Shown piece by piece: positions 1 to 4,952 of a DNA stretch of 8,136 nt. The translations under genes were made by a program, and so were the position numbers. Below the pieces are notes generated by a model. That model ran no database searches and was not told the origin of the DNA. It saw nothing but the letters and a program-made list of their open reading frames with translations. How positions within the stretch are numbered: the first letter of the stretch is position 1; the number at the start of each line of letters is the position of its first letter. The DNA comes from Gammaproteobacteria bacterium (GTDB taxonomy: Bacteria; Pseudomonadota; Gammaproteobacteria; Pseudomonadales; Pseudohongiellaceae), in contig PWQG01000199.1 of the NCBI GenBank assembly GCA_003556835.1, positions 1 through 8,136 on the forward strand, in the 5' to 3' direction.

Positions 1-1
1 C

Positions 2-424
2 CGTCTCGAAGCGGGCGCTGTCCGGCCCGTGGAACCCGGTTTATACGCTGATCATCCGCCGGCCCTGGCTCCGGCCGGTACCGTGCATATGAATCTTCAG
101 GACCTTGCCGTCTACCTGCAGGCTCATCTGCGTGGACTGCGGGGTGCACAAGATGGCTTCCTGTCGCCCGAGCTGTTCCAGCGCCTGCACCAGCCGGGGG
201 ATCATCCCTTGTACGCGCTGGGCTGGTTCGTGGGTCCTGCTGCCTGGAGCCAGGGAGCGGTGTCGGCGCATGAGGGCAGCAATACCTTCTGGCTGGCACT
301 GGCCTGGCTGTCAGCCGAGGACGATGTGGCGCTGGCGATAGTGAGCAATCATGTGCCGGAAGATCCGGATGCCCTGATTGGCATCGCGCTTGACCTGATC
401 GATTCGCGCAACGCAGACTGGTGA
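2..424 (+). CDS. Serine beta-lactamase-like hydrolase, C-terminal part (5' end outside window)
   Basis: This is the C-terminal 140 residues of a probable serine hydrolase of the beta-lactamase/penicillin-binding-protein-like superfamily (PF00144 type). The reading frame is open from position 2, so the gene begins upstream of the window; the GTG at 29 is internal, not a start. The visible part has the family's late landmarks: a PAGTVHMNLQDLAVYLQAHL segment (the usual Gly-containing turn before a helix with an Asp-Leu), a YALGWFV strand, and HEGSN at 269-283. HEGSN corresponds to the HxGxN/KTG-like third active-site motif on the beta strand facing the catalytic serine. The SxxK motif would lie in the missing N-terminal part, so catalytic competence cannot be judged. 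Substrate unknown; members include esterases, D-aminopeptidases and uncharacterised proteins. It ends 34 bp before the next gene on the same strand, so the two may be co-transcribed. Confidence 0.8.
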   Translation, partial: RLEAGAVRPVEPGLYADHPPALAPAGTVHMNLQDLAVYLQAHLRGLRGAQDGFLSPELFQRLHQPGDHPLYALGWFVGPAAWSQGAVSAHEGSNTFWLALAWLSAEDDVALAIVSNHVPEDPDALIGIALDLIDSRNADW

Positions 425-458
425 TCAGTCAGAGATTCGCTGGAGGAGTTTTCCGGTC

Positions 459-833
459 ATGTCCGGTCAAGCAAAAATCACTGTGTTCTATGATGGTGCC
501 TGCCCCCGTTGTCGAGCGGATCGCAGGCGCTATGAGCGTCTGGCGGGGTCGTCGAGCGGATCCGTACATTGGTTTGATATCACGGACCAGGATCATGCGC
601 TGCGGGAGAAGGGAATCGACCCGGAAGGCGCCCTGCAGGAACTGCATGTGGAGGATGCAGGGGGCAGGATCCATCGCGAGCTGGATGCCTATATCCTGCT
701 CATGTCCCGCGTTCCGCTGCTTCGGCCCCTGGCCTGGCTGATCGGGCTGCCGGGTCTCAAGGGGCTGCTTTCGCGCTGGTACCGGGCCTCCGTGCGCCGC
801 CGCCTGCAGAAAGATGGCCGATACCCGGACTGA
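459..833 (+). CDS. DCC-family (DUF393) thiol-disulfide oxidoreductase-like protein
   Basis: The protein is 124 residues, a normal length for the DCC/DUF393 family (PF04134). The defining motif is at the N-terminus: a beta strand followed by YDGACPRC (residues 11-18), in which Cys15 and Cys18 form a CxxC pair at a thioredoxin-like position. A second conserved patch, VHWFDITDQD, follows near residue 40, then the ELDAYILLM segment and a hydrophobic stretch around residues 90-105, ending in a basic tail. A redox role is inferred from the fold and CxxC motif; the family has no well-established substrate. The ATG at 459 is supported by a strong Shine-Dalgarno sequence (GGAGGAG, 442-448). The stop is 3 bp before the ATG of the next gene, so translational coupling to the downstream hydrolase is likely. 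Confidence 0.88.
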   Translation: MSGQAKITVFYDGACPRCRADRRRYERLAGSSSGSVHWFDITDQDHALREKGIDPEGALQELHVEDAGGRIHRELDAYILLMSRVPLLRPLAWLIGLPGLKGLLSRWYRASVRRRLQKDGRYPD

Positions 834-836
834 GTC

Positions 837-1643
837 ATGTGGAGCCTGTTGCGGACATTGCTGGTGGTCTACCTGGGCGTGCTCGCCCTGATGTGGCTGT
901 TTCAGGGTCGCCTGTTATACCAGACCGGTATGAGTGGCCATGTGGGAACGCCGGACTCAGCCGGTTTGGCCTACGAATCGGTCACCCTGCACACGGAAGA
1001 CGGTCTGGCGCTTGATGCCTGGTGGATACCGGCAGAGGAAGCGCGGGCGAGCCTGCTGTTCTTCCATGGCAATGCCGGCAACATTTCGCATCGACTGCGA
1101 TCACTGGAGCAGTTTCATCAACTGGGGCTCTCGGTGTTGATCCTGGATTACCGGGGTTATGGTCGCAGTGAGGGCAGGCCCTCCGAATCCGGCACGGCCC
1201 TGGATGCCCGGGCCGCCTGGCAGTGGTTGCAGTCCCGCGAGCCGGACCTGCCCCGCATCCTGTTCGGGCGTTCCCTGGGCGCGGCCGTGGCTGCAGAGTT
1301 GGCCACCGAAGTGTCGCCTGATGCGGTGATACTGGAGTCAGTCTTCCGTTCGGTCCCACAGCTGGCACAGCGTCTGTATCCCATTTTCCCGGCGCGCTGG
1401 CTCACCCGCTTTGAGTATCCTGTGGTGGAGCAGGTCCGGGAGATCGCCGCGCCCTTGTTGATCATCCACAGCGAGGAAGACGAGATCATTCCTTTCAGTG
1501 AAGGTGAGGCGGTGTTTGCGGCAGCCAATGAGCCAAAACAGTTTCTCCGTATCCGTGGTGGTCACAACACCGGCTTTGTCCTCAGTGAAACGGATTATCT
1601 GGCTGGTATTGATACCTTCCTCGAAGAGTCACTTCCGCGCTGA
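837..1643 (+). CDS. Alpha/beta hydrolase, membrane-anchored, Bem46/ABHD13-like
   Basis: This 268-residue protein has an intact alpha/beta hydrolase fold. Residues 7-22 form a hydrophobic N-terminal segment that looks like a signal anchor, so the catalytic domain probably lies on the periplasmic side of the inner membrane. FFHGNAGN (75-82) is the oxyanion-hole turn typical of Bem46/ABHD13-like enzymes. DYRGYGRSEG follows at 104-113. The nucleophile elbow GRSLG (144-148) gives Ser146, Asp215 in HSEEDEIIPF is the likely acid, and His243 in RGGHNTGF is the catalytic histidine. All three triad members are therefore present. The natural substrate is unknown; an esterase or peptidase-like role would be a guess. 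There is no strong Shine-Dalgarno before the ATG, and the gene starts 3 bp after the preceding stop, which fits translational coupling. No convincing terminator follows it. Confidence 0.9.
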   Translation: MWSLLRTLLVVYLGVLALMWLFQGRLLYQTGMSGHVGTPDSAGLAYESVTLHTEDGLALDAWWIPAEEARASLLFFHGNAGNISHRLRSLEQFHQLGLSVLILDYRGYGRSEGRPSESGTALDARAAWQWLQSREPDLPRILFGRSLGAAVAAELATEVSPDAVILESVFRSVPQLAQRLYPIFPARWLTRFEYPVVEQVREIAAPLLIIHSEEDEIIPFSEGEAVFAAANEPKQFLRIRGGHNTGFVLSETDYLAGIDTFLEESLPR

Positions 1644-1692
1644 ATCCCATCTTCAAGCAATTCCGCATAAGGCTAGCGCTCACTCCCCTTGC

Positions 1693-1707
1693 GCACAAAA
1701 GCGGTGC
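1693..1707. promoter_or_regulatory. Probable NtrC (NRI) operator, distal site
   Basis: The sequence is GCAC-N7-GTGC, the same arrangement and spacing as the inverted-repeat NtrC site (consensus TGCACCANNNNGGTGCA). Both 4-bp half sites match exactly. The centre (1700) lies about 129 bp upstream of the start predicted from the sigma-54 promoter at 1803-1818, which is in the usual range for an NtrC enhancer. Recognition is by eye; a position-weight scan would quantify it. Confidence 0.68.
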
Positions 1708-1722
1708 GACAGGTTTTTGGTG

Positions 1723-1737
1723 GCTCGATATTGGTGC
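1723..1737. promoter_or_regulatory. Probable NtrC operator, proximal site (one mismatch)
   Basis: The sequence is GCTC-N7-GTGC followed by A, one base away from the GCAC-N7-GTGC inverted repeat. Its centre (1730) is 30 bp from the centre of the first site. That is close to three helical turns, so two NtrC dimers could bind the same DNA face, as in the paired sites of the enterobacterial glnA enhancer. It is weaker than the distal site, and its credibility rests on the spacing. Confidence 0.55.
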
Positions 1738-1760
1738 ATGAATGCTTGCCGCTCCTGCCA

Positions 1761-1796
1761 AAAGTCTGGCTAAACCCTACTGAAAGTCTGAAACCC
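1761..1796 (+). repeat. Short imperfect direct repeat AAAGTCTG...AAACCC
   Basis: AAAGTCTG occurs at 1761-1768 and again at 1783-1790, 22 bp apart. Each copy is followed by AAACCC (1772-1777 and 1791-1796), with a 3-base spacer in the first copy and none in the second. The pair sits between the NtrC-like sites and the sigma-54 core promoter. It could be a regulator site or simply a small tandem duplication with an indel. No known consensus was recognised. Confidence 0.4.
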
Positions 1797-1802
1797 GCAA
1801 AC

Positions 1803-1818
1803 TGGCACGGGCTTTGCT
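1803..1818 (+). promoter_or_regulatory. Sigma-54 (RpoN) -24/-12 promoter of the porin gene
   Basis: TGGCACGGGCTTTGCT matches the RpoN consensus TGGCAC-N5-TTGCW at every specified position. The invariant GG (1804-1805) and GC (1816-1817) are separated by the obligatory 10 bp. Counting from the -12 element puts transcription start near 1829, giving a leader of about 100 nt before the porin ATG. With the two upstream NtrC-like sites centred near -129 and -99, the layout closely resembles classical nitrogen-regulated promoters. Confidence 0.88.
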
Positions 1819-1930
1819 CAGTGACCCTTGTGATCGCACGACACTCTGGCGACAAGACCGGAACAGTTCGTGATTACTCAGGACAAATCGATACGCACTA
1901 CTCAAATCAAAGACACTAAGGAGAGCAGGA

Positions 1931-2677
1931 ATGCAGAACCACAATCGATCAGCCAAGGGAACACTGGCCACACTGGGAAGCGCAGCGGTGGTGGCTGCGG
2001 CCAGCAGTTTTGCCATGATGCCGGCTCACGCCGATTATGACATCAGCGGTAATATCGACATTGTTTCCGACTATGTCTTCCGTGGCATCACGGAAGCCAC
2101 CGAGAGTGATGGCCCGGCCGTGCAGGGTGGCCTGGACCTGGAAATGGACACCGGGTTCTACGCTGGCTGGTGGGCGTCCAGTCTGGGTTACGGTAGCGAC
2201 AATCTGGCCCGTACTGTCGAGAACGATCTGTACTTCGGTATTGCCGGCGAGTCCGGTGAGTTTTCCTACGACTTCGGCCTGCTTTATTACTGGTACATGG
2301 ATGATTCCGATGCCAGTGGCTTCGAGCCGTATTTCTCCGTCGGTTTTGCCGGCGTGGAGCTGGGCGCTGCCTACATGGCCCAGGACATCAGCTGGTCCAA
2401 TCAGGGAGATATTTTCTGGACCCTCGGGACCGGTTTCGAACTGGCCAATGATTTCTCACTGGATTTCACAGCCGGGTACTACACCTACAGCGACAGCGGC
2501 GACTACATTGCCTCGACTGGCAACAGTAGTGCCTTCAACAGCCTCGAGATCACCTTGACGAAGGATCTGGCCAGCACGCCGGCCAGCATGTTCGCCAGCT
2601 ACATTCTTGCCGGCGAAGATCGTGATGGTTTCAGCCAGACCGACAAGATTGTCCTGGGCTTCAGCTACGCGTTCTGA
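1931..2677 (+). CDS. TorF family putative outer-membrane porin (TIGR02001-like)
   Basis: The 248-residue precursor has a long signal peptide: a basic N-terminus, a hydrophobic stretch at about residues 14-30, and a likely signal peptidase I site AHA|DY after residue 34. The mature part opens with SGNIDIVSDYVFRGITE (39-55), the hallmark start of the TIGR02001/TorF proteobacterial family. The rest alternates short aromatic-rich strands with acidic turns and ends in a terminal Phe (FSYAF), the outer-membrane beta-barrel signature. It is therefore expected to be a small barrel in the outer membrane. Translation start is set by AAGGAG at 1918-1923, 7 nt before ATG. Transcription is predicted from the sigma-54 promoter at 1803-1818 under NtrC control, so expression should rise in nitrogen limitation. 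As I recall, relatives often neighbour glnK-amtB; here the gene stands alone, followed directly by a terminator. The transported substrate is unknown. Confidence 0.88.
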   Translation: MQNHNRSAKGTLATLGSAAVVAAASSFAMMPAHADYDISGNIDIVSDYVFRGITEATESDGPAVQGGLDLEMDTGFYAGWWASSLGYGSDNLARTVENDLYFGIAGESGEFSYDFGLLYYWYMDDSDASGFEPYFSVGFAGVELGAAYMAQDISWSNQGDIFWTLGTGFELANDFSLDFTAGYYTYSDSGDYIASTGNSSAFNSLEITLTKDLASTPASMFASYILAGEDRDGFSQTDKIVLGFSYAF

Positions 2678-2700
2678 ACCCTGCCCCGATCCGTTGAAAG

Positions 2701-2755
2701 CGGGCCTGAACCATACCGGCGTATGCTGCGTCCGGTGCGGCTCAGGCCCGTTTTT
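2701..2755 (+). terminator. Strong Rho-independent terminator after the porin gene
   Basis: A perfect 9-bp stem pairs CGGGCCTGA (2701-2709) with TCAGGCCCG (2742-2750) and is followed at once by TTTTT (2751-2755). The interior can pair further: CC (2711-2712) with GG (2739-2740), and ACCGG (2715-2719) with CCGGT (2732-2736), giving a long two-part hairpin. It closes the porin transcript 23 nt after its stop codon and separates it from tal. Confidence 0.9.
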
Positions 2756-2832
2756 CCAAGTCTCTCCCCTGCAGCCCCTGATCAATGCCATGACCCACTG
2801 TCCGGGAGCCTGGCGCGTGATGTTCCAAGCCC

Positions 2833-2861
2833 TTGTTGAACTGCGCCTGTATGTCTATGAT
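2833..2861 (+). promoter_or_regulatory. Candidate sigma-70 promoter for tal
   Basis: TATGAT (2856-2861) matches the -10 box at 5 of 6 positions and lies 17 bp downstream of TTGTTG (2833-2838), which keeps the TTG of the -35 box. Transcription would begin near 2868, leaving a leader of about 37 nt. A promoter is expected here because a terminator precedes and the tal unit follows. The -35 match is only 3 of 6. Confidence 0.45.
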
Positions 2862-2904
2862 TCAGGGCCTGTACCGACGTCTGTAGCACAGCGGAGTAGA
2901 ATGC

Positions 2905-3852
2905 ATGAGCAAACTGGATACCCTCAAGTCCATGACCACCGTGGTGGCCGACACCGGCGATTTCGAAACCATCAAACGTTTTTCGCCCGAAGATGCCACG
3001 ACCAACCCCTCCCTGCTGCTCAAGGCATCCCGGCAGCCGCAGTACGCAGAACTGGTGGACGACGCCCTGGCTTTTGCCCGTGGTGAGTCCCGTGATACCG
3101 AAAAGCGCCTGGATGCGGCCATGGACAAGCTGGCCGTGAACTTCGGCACCAGGATCTCGCAGACCGTGCCCGGTTATGTCTCGACCGAGGCGGACGCCGT
3201 CCTCTCCTTCAACACGGAAGCCACGATCAACAAGGCCCGCAGGTTGCTCAGCCTGTATGAACAGGAAGGTGTGGATACCTCACGGATCCTGATCAAGATT
3301 GCCGCGACCTGGGAAGGTATACAGGCGGCCCGCCAACTGGAACAGGAAGGCATCAAGTGCAACCTGACGCTGCTGTTCGGTTTCTCCCAGGCCGTGGCCT
3401 GCGCCGAGGCGGGCGTCTTCCTGATCTCGCCCTTTGTCGGGCGTATCCTTGACTGGTACAAGGCCAGCACCGGCGAGGACTACAGTCCGGAGAACGATCC
3501 GGGAGTGGCTTCCGTAAAGCGCATTTACCGGTATTACAAGGCGCACGGTTATCCGACCATTGTCATGGGAGCGAGTTTTCGCAATGCCGGTGAAATCGAG
3601 CAATTGGCCGGTTGTGACCGGCTGACCATCAGTCCCGCTTTGCTGGAAGAGCTGGCTTCGGATGATGGAGAGCTGGGTCGGGCACTGGACCCGGAGCAGG
3701 GCAGCGATGATGCAAAAATCAGTCTCAGTGAATCGCGCTTCCGCTGGGAGATGAATCAGGACGCGATGGCCACGGAAAAACTGTCGGACGGTATCCGCCG
3801 CTTCCACGCCGACTATCTTGAGCTGCGACAATTGCTGGCCGATCAGCTCTAG
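2905..3852 (+). CDS. tal: Transaldolase, TalB type
   Basis: Transaldolase moves a dihydroxyacetone unit between sugar phosphates (sedoheptulose 7-phosphate + glyceraldehyde 3-phosphate to erythrose 4-phosphate + fructose 6-phosphate) in the cytoplasmic non-oxidative pentose phosphate pathway. The 315 residues cover the whole subfamily-1 enzyme (E. coli TalB has 317). Expected active-site residues are present with an offset of one: Asp16 in VADTGD, Asn34 in DATTNPS, Glu95, the Schiff-base Lys131 in ILIKIAATWEG, and Ser175 and Arg180 in SPFVGRILDWY. NLTLLF (153-158) and SFRN further on are also typical. The ATG at 2905 has GGAG (2893-2896) 8 nt upstream; the ATG at 2901 is out of frame. It leads a three-gene unit with a GNAT protein starting 10 bp after its stop. 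No other pentose phosphate gene is adjacent. Confidence 0.97.
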   Translation: MSKLDTLKSMTTVVADTGDFETIKRFSPEDATTNPSLLLKASRQPQYAELVDDALAFARGESRDTEKRLDAAMDKLAVNFGTRISQTVPGYVSTEADAVLSFNTEATINKARRLLSLYEQEGVDTSRILIKIAATWEGIQAARQLEQEGIKCNLTLLFGFSQAVACAEAGVFLISPFVGRILDWYKASTGEDYSPENDPGVASVKRIYRYYKAHGYPTIVMGASFRNAGEIEQLAGCDRLTISPALLEELASDDGELGRALDPEQGSDDAKISLSESRFRWEMNQDAMATEKLSDGIRRFHADYLELRQLLADQL

Positions 3853-3862
3853 GAGACAGGGC

Positions 3863-4399
3863 ATGATCCGCCTGGAGTTCCGCCTGGCGCAAAAGCAGGA
3901 TGTTGAGCCCGTGGTCGGCCTGGTGAACTCGGCCTACCGGGGCGAGAGCAGCCGGCGTGGCTGGACCACGGAAGCGGATCTGCTTGGCGGACAGCGCACC
4001 GATGCGCAGGAAATCACTGCGTTGCTGCAGTCACCGGATTCGCTTCTTGTGCTTGGCTACGGCGATGGGCAGCTGCTGGCCTGTTTTCACCTGCAACACG
4101 AGCATGAAGCGGTCAGTCTTGGCCTGTTTGCCATTGAGCCCGCTCGTCAGGGCGAGGGCCTGGGCAGGCAGTGCCTGAGCCATGCCGAATCACTGGCACG
4201 GCAGCACTGGCTTGCTGGCACGATGCGCATGACCGTGATCAGCGAGCGCAGCGAGCTCATTGCCTACTACCAGCGCAAGGGGTACCAGCTTACCGGGGAG
4301 CGGGAACCCTTTCCCATGCGGGACGAGCGTTTCGGCTTACCAAAAGTGGAATACCTGGAATTTGTGGTGCTGGAAAAATCATTAGCGGAGGCTGGATGA
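3863..4399 (+). CDS. GNAT family N-acetyltransferase
   Basis: This 178-residue single-domain GNAT protein (PF00583-like) is expected to transfer an acetyl group from acetyl-CoA to an unidentified amine. RLAQKQDVEPVVGLVNSAYRG (7-27) forms the usual first strand and helix. GWTTEADLLGGQRTD (33-47) resembles a conserved patch in an uncharacterised GNAT subgroup. The acetyl-CoA pyrophosphate loop is RQGEGLG (95-101) after the LFAIEP strand, fitting the R/QxxGxG/A rule. ELIAYYQRKGYQLTGER (131-147) is the typical C-terminal alpha4-beta segment with its Tyr. I chose the ATG at 3863 because AGGAG (3851-3855) lies 7 nt upstream and the protein then starts like its family; the longer frame would run into the end of tal. 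The stop codon touches the start region of the next gene, implying coupled translation. Confidence 0.9.
   Translation: MIRLEFRLAQKQDVEPVVGLVNSAYRGESSRRGWTTEADLLGGQRTDAQEITALLQSPDSLLVLGYGDGQLLACFHLQHEHEAVSLGLFAIEPARQGEGLGRQCLSHAESLARQHWLAGTMRMTVISERSELIAYYQRKGYQLTGEREPFPMRDERFGLPKVEYLEFVVLEKSLAEAG
4387..4391 (+). promoter_or_regulatory. Shine-Dalgarno site deciding the yaiI-like start
   Basis: GGAGG lies 4 nt before the ATG at 4396 and 7 nt before the ATG at 4399; both are in frame. The 7-nt spacing favours 4399. Using 4396 would add one Met and create an ATGA overlap with the GNAT stop codon. Confidence 0.65.
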
Positions 4400-4857
4400 T
4401 GAGCGCATCCATCTGGGTGGACGCGGATGCCTGTCCCGTGGTGATCCGCGAGATCCTGTTCAAGGCGGCCCGGCGCACGGCGGTGCCACTTACCCTGGTG
4501 GCGAACCAGAGCCTGCCTGTACCCGGTGATGCCAATATCCGTTCCCTGCAGGTCAGTGCGGGCTTTGATGAGGCCGATCACGAGATTGTGCGTCGGGCGC
4601 AGGCGGGCGACCTGGTGATCACCTCGGATATTCCCCTGGCCGATGAGCTGCTGGCAAAAGATGTGCTGGCCCTGAGTCCGCGGGGTGAGCTGTTCAGCAA
4701 AAGTTCCATCAAGGCCAAGCTGGGCATGCGCGATTTCATGGAGACACTGCGCGGCAGTGGTATCCACACTGGCGGGCCGGATGCCATGAATGCTTCGGAT
4801 CGCCAGGCCTTCGCCAATCAACTTGATCGCTGGCTGACCCGGGCCCTGAAACGCTGA
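4399..4857 (+). CDS. YaiI/YqxD family protein (UPF0178, DUF188)
   Basis: The 152-residue product has the same length as E. coli YaiI and the family's signature blocks: IWVDADACPVVIREIL (5-20), LVANQSLPVP (33-42), DLVITSDIPLA (71-81), ALSPRGELFS (91-100) and RGSGIHTGGP (118-127). The acidic residues in DADACP and in the DLVITSD block would suit a PIN/NYN-like metal-binding site, so a nuclease-type role is a reasonable inference, but to my knowledge the biochemical function is not established. Start choice: GGAGG at 4387-4391 is 7 nt from the ATG at 4399; the ATG one codon earlier is possible. It is the last gene of the tal-GNAT-yaiI unit and is followed immediately by a terminator. Confidence 0.92.
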   Translation: MSASIWVDADACPVVIREILFKAARRTAVPLTLVANQSLPVPGDANIRSLQVSAGFDEADHEIVRRAQAGDLVITSDIPLADELLAKDVLALSPRGELFSKSSIKAKLGMRDFMETLRGSGIHTGGPDAMNASDRQAFANQLDRWLTRALKR

Positions 4858-4917
4858 AAGGGCGTTGCGGTCGGGACCTGTCACCAGGTCCTCCCCACAA
4901 CGCCCTTCCCGTTTTTT
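4858..4917 (+). terminator. Intrinsic terminator with nested hairpin after the yaiI-like gene
   Basis: AAGGGCGTTG (4858-4867) pairs perfectly with CAACGCCCTT (4898-4907). Inside it, GGACCTG (4874-4880) pairs with CAGGTCC (4885-4891) around a TCAC loop. Four bases after the outer stem there is a run of six T (4912-4917). The stem begins directly after the stop codon of the yaiI-like gene. It serves the plus strand; read on the minus strand the hairpin is not followed by a T run, so it is not a clear terminator for the converging molybdenum hydroxylase genes. Confidence 0.88.
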
Positions 4918-4952
4918 CATGCCAGGTTGCACCCGGCACGGAACACTGACAA

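Noticed and set aside
29..31. GTG at 29 as the start of the first gene
   Set aside because: The frame is open to the window edge and the encoded part is only the C-terminal portion of the family, so this codon is internal.
1827..1856. Possible small hairpin (CTTGT...ACAAG with inner CGC/GCG) at the predicted porin transcription start
   Set aside because: The stem is only 5 bp plus 3 bp with an asymmetric bulge and a large loop, within what chance gives; no riboswitch pattern was seen in the leader.
2836..2861. TTGAAC as an alternative -35 box for the tal promoter
   Set aside because: It matches TTGACA at 4 of 6 positions but would leave only 14 bp to the -10 box; TTGTTG at 2833 gives the normal 17 bp.
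3818..3862. Upstream ATG at 3818 as the start of the GNAT gene
   Set aside because: It lies inside the 3' end of tal, the added residues do not look like a GNAT N-terminus, and the ATG at 3863 has a well-placed Shine-Dalgarno sequence.
3280..3864. A 194-codon minus-strand frame opposite tal
   Set aside because: tal is unmistakable on the plus strand and the antisense translation shows no family motif; it is a coding shadow.
4267..4932. A 221-codon minus-strand frame across the GNAT/yaiI junction and terminator
   Set aside because: It runs through a terminator hairpin and the ends of two well-supported genes, and has no recognisable domain.
4921..4937. Imperfect inverted repeat GCCAGGT/ACCCGGC as a terminator for the minus-strand genes
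   Set aside because: The stem is 7 bp with one mismatch and is not followed by T residues on the minus strand.
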